A stretch of 10,182 nt of DNA, from NCBI GenBank assembly GCA_046086245.1, contig JBJSXB010000141.1, forward strand, positions 1-10,182, given 5' to 3'. The notes beneath the pieces are model-generated. The model was not told the DNA's origin, made no database searches, and was given only the letters and a program-made list of their open reading frames with translations. The translations under genes and the position numbers were made by a program. Source of the stretch: F1-20-MAGs016 sp046086245 (GTDB lineage Bacteria > Planctomycetota > Planctomycetia > Pirellulales > UBA1268). Shown here piece by piece: positions 1 to 6,506 of the stretch; position 1 is the stretch's first letter, and each line of letters starts with the position of its first letter.

Positions 1-482
1 ACCTCCAGCCGGCGTGCCATCGCCTCCGCCGATTCGGTCCCTCGATGACGCAGCCGCGACTCGAGCGCCTCGCGTCGTGGGGGCATCACGAAGATCGTTT
101 CGGCGTCGGGGAACCGATCGACGATCGAAAGTGTACCTTCGACGTCGATCTCGAGGACAACCCACTGGCCGGCGGCGAGCCGGGGCACCACCTCGTCGAC
201 GAGCGTCCCGTACCAATGCTGGCGTCCATAGACGCGGCAGCATTCGAGAAACCGCCCCGCCTGGCGGGCGCGTTCGAACGCTTCGAGCGACAAAAAGTGG
301 TAATCCACGCCGTCGCGTTCGCCCGCCCGCGGCGGCCGCGTCGTCGCCGACACGCTCGCCACCAGTTGTGGCACCCGCTCGAGCAGCCTGCGCAGGAGGG
401 TCGACTTCCCCACTCCGGAGGGGCCCGAGATCACGACAAGCCTGCCCGCCGGTCGGGCGGGGACGGTCGGGGTGCGATCCAT
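1..482 (-). CDS. gmk: Guanylate kinase, C-terminal part outside window
   Basis: Guanylate kinase phosphorylates GMP to GDP with ATP in the cytoplasm, an essential step of purine nucleotide and (p)ppGpp metabolism. The 160 residues visible (the family is usually about 200) contain the P-loop GPSGVGKS at residues 20-27, the GMP-binding stretch TTRPPRAGE at 47-55 with Tyr61, Glu80 in FLE, the YGT motif at 91-93 and the EID motif at 111-113. The start ATG at 482 is chosen because no other usable start lies before the P-loop; it gives a 19-residue lead-in, somewhat longer than in E. coli. A strong AAAGGAG lies only 2 bases before the ATG. The gene is last in the visible operon, 55 bases after yicC, and runs off the left edge, so the lid helix and C-terminus cannot be checked. 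Odd: two extra residues between VYG and YGT compared with the E. coli protein. Family assignment is secure. Confidence 0.96.
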   Translation of the reverse strand, partial: MDRTPTVPARPAGRLVVISGPSGVGKSTLLRRLLERVPQLVASVSATTRPPRAGERDGVDYHFLSLEAFERARQAGRFLECCRVYGRQHWYGTLVDEVVPRLAAGQWVVLEIDVEGTLSIVDRFPDAETIFVMPPRREALESRLRHRGTESAEAMARRLE

Positions 483-484
483 CG

Positions 485-491
485 CTCCTTT
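485..491 (-). promoter_or_regulatory. Shine-Dalgarno of gmk, unusually close to the start
   Basis: On the minus strand AAAGGAG is followed by two bases and then the gmk ATG at 482. The match to the anti-SD is strong but the spacer is shorter than the usual 5-9 bases. No alternative in-frame start lies at a better distance, so the ATG is kept. Confidence 0.5.
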
Positions 492-500
492 GTACCGCAA

Positions 501-537
501 ACCGGTCGGAGGGGGAAACGTCCGACGGGAGACCGGT
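501..537. repeat. Nested inverted repeats between yicC and gmk
   Basis: Two overlapping dyads fill the gap directly after the yicC stop. The outer arms are ACCGGTC (501-507) and GACCGGT (531-537), 7 perfect pairs. The inner arms are GTCGGA (505-510) and TCCGAC (521-526), 6 pairs with a 10-base loop. They share bases 505-507, so only one full form can exist at a time, or a combined stem with a bulge. There is no T-run after the dyad on the minus strand, so a classic intrinsic terminator is unlikely; a processing or mRNA-stability element between yicC and gmk is an inference. Confidence 0.5.
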
Positions 538-1419
538 TCATTCCAGGTTTTGGACGAGCTCCCGGAGCCGCTCGACGCGCGTCTTGATCTCGACCACGGC
601 GTGCGCGACGCCCACGTCGGCCGACTTCGAACCGATCGTGTTGGCCTCGCGCGCGAGTTCCTGCGCGAGGAAGTCGAGTTGCCTTCCCGGCGAGTCGTCG
701 TCGAGCAGCCGGCGGAACTGCCGGAGGTGGCTATCGAGGCGCACCAATTCCTCGGCGATGTCGCTGCGGTCGGCGAGCAACGCCACCTCGCGGGCGACGT
801 CAGCCTCGCCGAGGGTCACGCCGAGGCCGGCCAACGCGCGGGACACGCGCTCATGGAGCCGCTGCCGATGCTCCTCGATCAGCTCCCCCGACCTCGCGGC
901 GATGCCCGCGGCGAGGCCGCGGATCTCGTCGCAGCCTGCGGCGAGGTCGGCCGCCATCGCCGTCCCCTCGCGGCGGCGCATCGCGTCGACGCCATCGAGG
1001 GCACGCGCGAGGGTCGCCGAGACCAGCGGCCAGAGCGATTCCAGGGCGTCGGCTGCAGGCCACTGCTCGACGAGGATGCCGGGCAGCGTCAGCAGTCCGT
1101 CGACGGCGCGTGGCATCGGCAGATCCCGCTGGGCGCAAAACCGCTCCCAATCGTCGAGGTACGCCGCCAATTGGCCCAGATCGAGGCGGCGGCGGGCCGC
1201 CGCGAGCGGCCCGTCGATCTCGAGCGTGACCTGCACCGTCCCGCGGCGGAGCCGTGCCCGCACCGCCGCCTCGATCGACGACTCGAGGGCGGCGTGGCCG
1301 TCGCGGGTCCGCAGCGCGAACTTCAGGAACCGGTTGTTGACGACCCGCACCTCGACGCGGCAGGTCGTCGGCCCGTCGTGCCCCACGGCGTCGCCGCAGC
1401 CGGTCATGCTCAGGGCCAT
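538..1419 (-). CDS. yicC: YicC/YloC family endoribonuclease
   Basis: This 293-residue protein is collinear with E. coli YicC (287 residues). It has the N-terminal SMTG motif at residues 4-7, a VNNRFL stretch matching the family's VNQRYL, the central helical part, and the C-terminal DUF1732 block with DIAEELVRLDSH, GRQLDFLAQEL and the signature REANTIGSKS at 257-266, ending in LVQNLE. Members of this family (YicC, YloC) have been reported as endoribonucleases that affect small RNAs; the exact role here is unknown. The start at 1419 is preferred over the ATG at 1407 because E. coli YicC also begins four residues before its SMT motif. Longer in-frame upstream sequence exists but is low complexity and overlaps secG. 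No clear Shine-Dalgarno is seen; a 7-bp hairpin sits 7 bases upstream of the ATG. Its position just ahead of gmk is a common bacterial arrangement. Confidence 0.95.
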   Translation of the reverse strand: MALSMTGCGDAVGHDGPTTCRVEVRVVNNRFLKFALRTRDGHAALESSIEAAVRARLRRGTVQVTLEIDGPLAAARRRLDLGQLAAYLDDWERFCAQRDLPMPRAVDGLLTLPGILVEQWPAADALESLWPLVSATLARALDGVDAMRRREGTAMAADLAAGCDEIRGLAAGIAARSGELIEEHRQRLHERVSRALAGLGVTLGEADVAREVALLADRSDIAEELVRLDSHLRQFRRLLDDDSPGRQLDFLAQELAREANTIGSKSADVGVAHAVVEIKTRVERLRELVQNLE

Positions 1420-1426
1420 CGCTCGC

Positions 1427-1443
1427 CGGCGGGTCGCCCGCCG
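1427..1443. repeat. 7-bp perfect hairpin just upstream of yicC start
   Basis: CGGCGGG (1427-1433) and CCCGCCG (1437-1443) form a perfect stem with a 3-base loop. On the minus-strand transcript it ends 7 bases before the yicC ATG, where a ribosome binding site would lie. It could limit translation initiation or may simply reflect high GC; no T-run follows. Confidence 0.4.
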
Positions 1444-1473
1444 TCCCCCCGCTGGCTTTCCCAGGGCGGCCTG

Positions 1474-1493
1474 CGGTCGGCCAGCGCCGACCG
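1474..1493. terminator. Perfect 8-bp hairpin after secG, no T-run
   Basis: CGGTCGGC (1474-1481), loop CAGC, GCCGACCG (1486-1493). It lies 17 bases after the secG stop on the minus strand. A further dyad, GACAC (1494-1498) with GTGTC (1508-1512), abuts it and overlaps the secG stop codon. The stem is strong but is not followed by a T-tract, so it may be a processing or 3'-end stabilising hairpin rather than a full terminator. The following yicC gene has no obvious promoter of its own. Confidence 0.45.
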
Positions 1494-1510
1494 GACACGC
1501 TGAAACGGTG

Positions 1511-1984
1511 TCAGGGGACCGGCGACGGCGTGCCCGTGGACGACTCGGTCGCGGGCGCCTCCGCCGGCGGGGCGGCGCCCGTCGCCCCCGCTGCGGCAGC
1601 GGGGGGCGCGCCGGCACCTTCGCCGGTCGCCGCGCCGGAGGCACCCGCCTCGGAGGCCCCGGGCACCGCGGCTGCGCCGCCGCCATCGAGGGGAGCCTGG
1701 GCCTGGGAGGCCGCGCCGCCGAGGCTGCTGCTGAAGACCGACTGGCGACGGCCGAGCACGTTGAGGGCGAGGATGCACAGGACGATCCAGAACGCCGCCA
1801 CGCCGACGGTGATCTTCGTGAACACGTCGCCGGCCTTGGTGCCGAACGCACTTTGGCCTCCCGCGCCGCCGAACGCCCCTGCCAGGCCTCCGCCGCGGCC
1901 GCGCTGGATGAGCACCAGCAAAATGAGAAACAGCGCGGTCAGCACGAGCACCAGACCGAGGAAGAAGTTGACCAGCGAAGGCAT
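1511..1984 (-). CDS. secG: Preprotein translocase subunit SecG
   Basis: SecG is the small accessory subunit of the SecYEG channel in the cytoplasmic membrane and helps SecA-driven export. The 157-residue product has two hydrophobic helices (about residues 5-26 and 57-77) joined by the conserved LIQRGRGGGLAGAFGG and FGTKAGDVFTKIT loop, which is diagnostic for the family. The start at 1984 places a GGAG Shine-Dalgarno 8 bases upstream and puts the first helix at the N-terminus, as in E. coli SecG (110 residues). From about residue 82 to the end the protein is a disordered-looking tail rich in Ala, Gly, Pro and Ser, longer than in E. coli. The family topology would put this tail on the outer side of the membrane. 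It lies between tpiA and yicC in the minus-strand operon; tpiA-secG adjacency is seen in many bacteria. Confidence 0.95.
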   Translation of the reverse strand: MPSLVNFFLGLVLVLTALFLILLVLIQRGRGGGLAGAFGGAGGQSAFGTKAGDVFTKITVGVAAFWIVLCILALNVLGRRQSVFSSSLGGAASQAQAPLDGGGAAAVPGASEAGASGAATGEGAGAPPAAAAGATGAAPPAEAPATESSTGTPSPVP

Positions 1985-2093
1985 CGTCGAGGCTCCGGAT
2001 GGGGCCACCGCGGGGCGGCCGTCGGCGGGAACAGGGGCACCGGAAAGATGATACGACGCCGGTCGCGCCGCGCCGATGGCGGTCGCTGGTGCG

Positions 2094-2858
<765 letters not shown>

Positions 2859-2940
2859 GGCATCCTCGGGAGAGAAACGGACGAGTGCGGGCACCCAAGG
2901 GAGCAGATCGCCGCCGGCGGGGCAACACCGCACCGGCCGG

Positions 2941-4086
2941 TCAGCCGACCGCCGCCGCCGCCGCATACGACCCGAGGATCACCACCCGTTTGCAGCGGGT
3001 CTCGAGCGCCCGGATGGCGCGGCGGACGCGGGGATCGTCGCGGTGCCCCTCCAACTCGACGAAGAACACGTAGCCCCGCTCGGCACCGGGAACGGGAAAC
3101 GACTCGATCCAGGTGAGGTTGAGCCGCTGCCGCTTGGGGATCGAGAGGGCGTCGGCGAGTCCGCCCGGCCGGTGCTCGATCTCGAACATCAGCGCGGTGC
3201 GGTCGCGTCCGGTACGGGCGGCGTCGGCCGGGCCGATCACCGCGAACCGGGTGGTGTTGCCCGGGACGTCCTCGATGTTCTCGGCGAGCACCGTGAGCCC
3301 GTAGTGGACCGCGCTTTGCCGGCTGGCGATCGCGGCGGCGCGCGGGGTGCGGGCGGCGGTCTCGGCGGCGGCACTGGTGCTGGTCACCTCGACCAACCGG
3401 GCGTCGGGCAGATGGCGCGACAGCCAGTTGCGGCACTGCGACAGCGCCTGCGGTCGGCTGTACACCTCGCGGACCTGGGTCCGGTCGCAGGCGGCGAGGA
3501 GATGGTGGTGGATCCGCAGCGGCACCTCCGCGCAGATCTTGACAGGGAGCCGGAAGAAGTTGTCGAGCGTGTCGGCGATCCGGCCGTCGGTCGAGTTCTC
3601 CAGCGGCACCACGCCGTAGTGGGAGTGGCCGGCATGCACCTCCTCGAAGGCGGCACTGATGCTCGCCACGGGGACGAATTCCACCGCGTTGCCGAACCGG
3701 TGGAGGGCCGCGAGATGGCTGTAGGTCCACGCCGGCCCCAGATGGGCGACGCGCAGGTGCTGCTCGATCGCCCGTGACCCGCTGATCAGCTCGCGGAACA
3801 CCGCCTTGACACTCGCCCCGGAGAGTGGCCCCGGGTTGAGGTCCGCGACCCGCTCGAGCACGGTCTCCTCGCGCGACGGATCGTAGGTCTGCTGCCCGGC
3901 CGCTTTCTTCAAGTGTCCGATCCGTCCCGCCACCGTGGCCCGCTCGTTCATCAGCGCCACCAGCGCGCGGTCGATGCGGTCGATCTCGCCCCGCAACTCG
4001 GGCAGCGTCGCACCCGGCGGCGGCGGCACCGTCACCGGCAGCGGCGCGGTGGCGGGCTTGGGACGGGGGCGGGGCGACTTGGCCAT
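2941..4086 (-). CDS. pheA: Bifunctional chorismate mutase/prephenate dehydratase (P-protein)
   Basis: The protein converts chorismate to prephenate and then to phenylpyruvate, the committed route to phenylalanine. Its 381 residues divide into a Lys/Pro-rich lead (1-27), an AroQ-type chorismate mutase domain (about 28-109; LRGEIDRID, Arg49, Lys60/61, SREE at 71-74), a prephenate dehydratase domain (about 112-290; GPAWTYSH 117-124, VPLENSTDG 160-168, the catalytic TRF at 279-281) and a C-terminal ACT regulatory domain (about 297-376). Length and domain order match the E. coli P-protein (386). In the ACT domain the Phe-binding motifs differ from the classic GALV and ESRP: GGLA at 308-311 and ESFP at 328-331. 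The protein ends in a run of Ala coded by a GCC repeat. The ATG at 4086 is the only start that keeps the mutase domain whole without a long nonconserved extension; no good Shine-Dalgarno is seen. It is the first gene of the minus-strand operon, divergent from dnaK. Confidence 0.96.
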   Translation of the reverse strand: MAKSPRPRPKPATAPLPVTVPPPPGATLPELRGEIDRIDRALVALMNERATVAGRIGHLKKAAGQQTYDPSREETVLERVADLNPGPLSGASVKAVFRELISGSRAIEQHLRVAHLGPAWTYSHLAALHRFGNAVEFVPVASISAAFEEVHAGHSHYGVVPLENSTDGRIADTLDNFFRLPVKICAEVPLRIHHHLLAACDRTQVREVYSRPQALSQCRNWLSRHLPDARLVEVTSTSAAAETAARTPRAAAIASRQSAVHYGLTVLAENIEDVPGNTTRFAVIGPADAARTGRDRTALMFEIEHRPGGLADALSIPKRQRLNLTWIESFPVPGAERGYVFFVELEGHRDDPRVRRAIRALETRCKRVVILGSYAAAAAVG

Positions 4087-4199
4087 CGGGACGCGGGTCC
4101 GAAAAAATGACGGGTGTCGATCGGGGCGGCGGGAAGCTCGGGATCGGCCAAAATGGCAGGGCGTGTACGGGGCGGGGCCCGCGCGACCGCCGGGCGTCC

Positions 4200-4227
4200 A
4201 CTGTAGTCGGAACCGGGAAGGGGTAAA
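4200..4227 (-). promoter_or_regulatory. Candidate sigma70-type promoter for the pheA operon
   Basis: On the minus strand TTTACC (plus positions 4222-4227) is followed after 16 bases by TACAGT (4200-4205). Each hexamer matches consensus at 4 of 6 positions and the spacing is acceptable. It would give a leader of roughly 105 bases before the pheA ATG. The region is locally less GC-rich than its surroundings, which supports the placement weakly; experimental support is absent. Confidence 0.3.
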
Positions 4228-4294
4228 TACGGGCGGTTTGTTCCGGTCGGCCTCCGCCGGCGACCCGCCACAGCCGCCAAAAGACGACGGCACG

Positions 4295-4327
4295 GGCTTT
4301 GCTTCTCAACGAAGAAGCCTGGTCTTC
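4295..4327 (+). promoter_or_regulatory. Mutually exclusive hairpins in the dnaK leader
   Basis: GGCTT (4295-4299) and CTTC (4302-4305) can pair with GAAG (4311-4314) and AAGCC (4315-4319), with a TCAAC loop and a 2-base bulge. The same GAAGA (4311-4315) can instead pair with TCTTC (4323-4327). Only one form can exist at a time. The element lies about 95-127 bases before the dnaK ATG. If transcribed it could be a switch or thermosensor, but it could equally be chance or an operator in DNA; no known riboswitch family is recognised. Confidence 0.3.
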
Positions 4328-4349
4328 GCCGGGCACCAACGGCCACCGT

Positions 4350-4376
4350 CAAGGCACCTTGCGCGACTCCGTCGCG
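4350..4376. repeat. Two short perfect dyads upstream of dnaK
   Basis: CAAGG-CA-CCTTG (4350-4361) has a 2-base centre, too tight for an RNA loop and more like a protein-binding dyad. CGCGAC-TCC-GTCGCG (4362-4376) directly follows and can form a 6-bp RNA stem. They lie 46-72 bases before the dnaK start. No known repressor site is matched, so a regulatory role is speculative. Confidence 0.3.
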
Positions 4377-4421
4377 ATGGCACCGTAGCACGTTTTTCCC
4401 CACCAGCAGGGACCCCGACCC

Positions 4422-6326
4422 ATGGCGACCAAGCAGGGCGAGAAGATCATCGGCATCGACCTCGGCACCACCAATTCCGTCGTGGCCGTGATGGAGGGCA
4501 AGGAGCCGAAGGTGATCGCCAACAAGGAGGGCAATCGCCTCACGCCGAGCGTCGTCGCCTTCAACGACAAGGGCGAGACCCTCGTCGGCGACACCGCTCG
4601 CCGCCAGGCCGTCACCAATCCCAAGCGGACGATCTACTCGATCAAACGCTTCATGGGACGCCGCCACAACGAGGTGGCCGGCGAGGAAAAGATGGTCCCC
4701 TACGAGGTGGTGGGCGGACCGCAGGATTACGTCAAGGTGCGGGCCGGCGACAAGGAGATGACCCCGCCGGAAATCTCCGCCAAGGTCCTCCGCAGCCTGA
4801 AGGAGTCGGCGGAGAGCTACCTCGGCCACAAGGTGAACAAGGCGGTGATCACCGTCCCGGCCTATTTCAACGACGCCCAGCGGCAAGCCACCAAGGACGC
4901 GGGGCAGATCGCGGGCCTCGAGGTGATGCGGATCATCAACGAGCCCACCGCCGCCGCGCTGGCCTACGGTCTCGACAAGAAGGCGCAGGAAAAGATCGTC
5001 GTGTTCGATCTCGGCGGCGGCACGTTCGACGTGTCGGTGCTCGAGGTGGCCGACGGCGTCTTCCGGGTGATCAGCACCAACGGCGATACCCATCTCGGCG
5101 GCGACGACTTCGACCAGACCCTCATCAATCACGTCGCCGACCAGTTCAAACGCGAGCAGGGGATCGACCTCCGCAAGGACACCATGGCCCTGCAGCGCCT
5201 CCAGGAGGCGTGCGAGAAGGCCAAGAAGGAACTCTCCAGCGCCCAGAGCAGCGACATCAACCTTCCCTTCATCACCGCCGATGCCACCGGGCCGAAGCAT
5301 CTGCAGATGACGATCACGCGGGCGCAGTTCGAGCAGATGTGCGATGCCCTCGTGGAACGCTGCCGCGGGCCCGTCGTGCAGGCGCTCAAGGACGCCAAGC
5401 TCGATCCCAAGGACATCGACGAGGTGGTGCTCGTCGGCGGCTCCACCCGCATCCCCAAGGTGCAGGAGCTCGTCAAGAAGCTCTTCCAGAAGGAGCCCCA
5501 CAAGGGGGTCAACCCCGACGAGGTCGTGGCGCTCGGCGCCGCGATCCAGGGGGGCGTGCTCGGCGGCGACGTCCAGGACGTGCTCCTGCTCGACGTCACG
5601 CCGCTGAGCCTCGGCATCGAGACCGAGGGCGGGCTGTTCACCAAACTCGTCGAGCGCAACACCACCGTGCCGACCGAGCGGAAGCAGGTGTTCAGCACCG
5701 CCGCCGACAACCAGACCGCGGTCACGGTGAGCGTGTACCAAGGCGAGCGGCCGATGGCGAAGGACAATCGTCTCCTCGGCCAGTTCAACCTCGAGGGCAT
5801 CGCCCCCGCGCCGCGGGGTGCCCCGCAGATCGAGGTCAAGTTCGACATCGACGCCAACGGCATCCTGGCCGTCAGCGCCAAGGACCTCGGGACCAACAAA
5901 GAGCAGTCGGTCCGCATCGAGCAATCGAGCGGCCTCAACGAGACCGAGATCGAGCGGATGCGGAAGGACGCCGAACTGCACGCCGAGGAAGACAAGCGGA
6001 AGCAGCGGCTCGCCGAGGCCCGCAACCGCGCCGATGCGCTCTGCTTCCAGACCGAGAAGATGATCAAGGAGCACGAGGCGAAGCTCTCCGCGTCCGACCG
6101 GGCGCCGCTCGAGGCGGCCGTCACCAAGGCGCGCGAGGCGGCCAAGGGCGACGACGTCGACGCGATCACCTCGGCGCACGACGCTCTCGAGCAGGCGACG
6201 CACGCCCTCTCGAAGGTGCTCTACGAAGCGACCGCCGGCCGCGGTGACGCGACGGCGGCCGGCGGCGGCAAGGGCCCCGCCGACGACACCATCGACGCGG
6301 AGTTCGAGGTGAAGAAGGACGCCTGA
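4422..6326 (+). CDS. dnaK: Molecular chaperone DnaK (Hsp70)
   Basis: DnaK is the ATP-driven cytoplasmic Hsp70 chaperone that binds exposed hydrophobic segments and works with DnaJ and GrpE. The 634-residue product matches E. coli DnaK (638) from end to end. Visible landmarks are the phosphate-1 loop IDLGTTNS at 12-19, Lys75 in IKRFMGRR, the AYFNDAQRQATKDAG stretch, the phosphate-2 loop DLGGGTFD at 196-203, VGGSTRIP in the second ATPase lobe, the interdomain linker VLLLDVTPLSLG from 387, the substrate-binding beta domain, the helical lid, and a C-terminal DDTIDAEFE tail close to the E. coli end. The start codon is fixed by alignment; AGGGA lies 9 bases upstream. The gene is divergent from pheA and followed 180 bases later by clpB. 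Neither grpE, dnaJ nor hrcA is in the window, so this is either a stand-alone dnaK or one paralogue of several. Heat induction is expected from the family but no known heat-shock operator is seen. Confidence 0.98.
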   Translation: MATKQGEKIIGIDLGTTNSVVAVMEGKEPKVIANKEGNRLTPSVVAFNDKGETLVGDTARRQAVTNPKRTIYSIKRFMGRRHNEVAGEEKMVPYEVVGGPQDYVKVRAGDKEMTPPEISAKVLRSLKESAESYLGHKVNKAVITVPAYFNDAQRQATKDAGQIAGLEVMRIINEPTAAALAYGLDKKAQEKIVVFDLGGGTFDVSVLEVADGVFRVISTNGDTHLGGDDFDQTLINHVADQFKREQGIDLRKDTMALQRLQEACEKAKKELSSAQSSDINLPFITADATGPKHLQMTITRAQFEQMCDALVERCRGPVVQALKDAKLDPKDIDEVVLVGGSTRIPKVQELVKKLFQKEPHKGVNPDEVVALGAAIQGGVLGGDVQDVLLLDVTPLSLGIETEGGLFTKLVERNTTVPTERKQVFSTAADNQTAVTVSVYQGERPMAKDNRLLGQFNLEGIAPAPRGAPQIEVKFDIDANGILAVSAKDLGTNKEQSVRIEQSSGLNETEIERMRKDAELHAEEDKRKQRLAEARNRADALCFQTEKMIKEHEAKLSASDRAPLEAAVTKAREAAKGDDVDAITSAHDALEQATHALSKVLYEATAGRGDATAAGGGKGPADDTIDAEFEVKKDA

Positions 6327-6351
6327 GCGGCGTTTTCCCACCGCGGTCGCA

Positions 6352-6417
6352 CCGACGTCGGGCAGGCGCCCGTCGCGAGGCCCTCGGGTCGCTCGCGGCG
6401 GACGGCCTGCCCGTCGG
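6352..6417 (+). terminator. Long imperfect hairpin after dnaK
   Basis: A stacked dyad starts 26 bases after the dnaK stop. CCGAC (6352-6356) pairs with GTCGG (6413-6417), GGGCAGGC (6360-6367) with GCCTGCCC (6405-6412), CGTC (6371-6374) with GACG (6401-6404), and GCGAG (6375-6379) with CTCGC (6392-6396), with small bulges. That is 22 base pairs in one arm, mostly G-C. No T-run follows, so it is not a textbook intrinsic terminator, but a 3' processing or stabilising role, or termination without a T-run, is plausible. A second small stem, GGTCC-GTG-GGACC, follows at 6427-6439. Confidence 0.5.
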
Positions 6418-6443
6418 CGCTCCCGGGGTCCGTGGGACCGGTT

Positions 6444-6469
6444 GGAACGGTCGCACGGCACGACGAGTC
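6444..6469 (+). promoter_or_regulatory. Possible ECF-type promoter upstream of clpB
   Basis: GGAAC (6444-6448) is followed after 18 bases by GTC (6467-6469). This spacing resembles promoters of stress ECF sigma factors of the SigH/SigR/SigE type, which in actinobacteria drive heat-shock genes. In a GC-rich background such short motifs arise by chance, and no sigma70-like promoter competes convincingly in this gap. Low confidence. Confidence 0.2.
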
Positions 6470-6499
6470 GGCACACGACGAGGACACACGTTCGACGAG
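6461..6499 (+). repeat. Three CGACGAG direct repeats in the clpB leader
   Basis: The heptamer CGACGAG occurs at 6461-6467, 6476-6482 and 6493-6499, spaced 15 and 17 bases apart; the last overlaps the clpB ribosome binding site. Spacing is not exactly one or two helical turns. They could be regulator-binding repeats or chance in a GC-rich leader. Confidence 0.3.
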
Positions 6500-6503
6500 G
6501 TGA
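6497..6503 (+). promoter_or_regulatory. Shine-Dalgarno of clpB
   Basis: GAGGTGA lies 3 bases before the clpB ATG at 6507, an excellent match to the anti-SD that fixes this start. It is the strongest ribosome binding site in the plus-strand block. Confidence 0.8.
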
Positions 6504-6506
6504 GTC

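Larger units (their letters stand above)
4087..4421. other. Divergent intergenic region pheA/dnaK
   Basis: These 335 bases separate two divergent blocks and must hold both promoters. I see no plausible small gene. The pheA-side half has a candidate sigma70-like promoter; the dnaK-side half contains a cluster of short dyads. No CIRCE (TTAGCACTC-N9-GAGTGCTAA) and no convincing E. coli-type sigma32 promoter is visible. The dnaK start has AGGGA (4408-4412) 9 bases upstream as a modest ribosome binding site. Confidence 0.7.

Noticed and set aside
472..1503. A 343-codon plus-strand frame opposite yicC
   Set aside because: It is the antisense of a full-length conserved YicC and shows no family resemblance of its own.
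1420..1851. An extended N-terminus of YicC reaching into secG
   Set aside because: The extra 144 residues are Arg/Pro/Ala-rich and overlap secG in another frame; conserved YicC sequence begins exactly at the ATG at 1419.
2943..2964. GCC trinucleotide run at the 3' end of pheA
   Set aside because: It only encodes the terminal Ala run of PheA; too short to argue for a phase-variable repeat, since changes in triplet number would not shift the frame.
4087..4293. A longer PheA starting at 4293
   Set aside because: The extension has Cys/Pro/Arg-rich nonconserved sequence and would cover the only promoter-like region for this operon.
4381..4421. CIRCE-like element near GTAGCACG before dnaK
   Set aside because: Only a short partial match to one arm (TTAGCACTC); no second arm at the required 9-base spacing.
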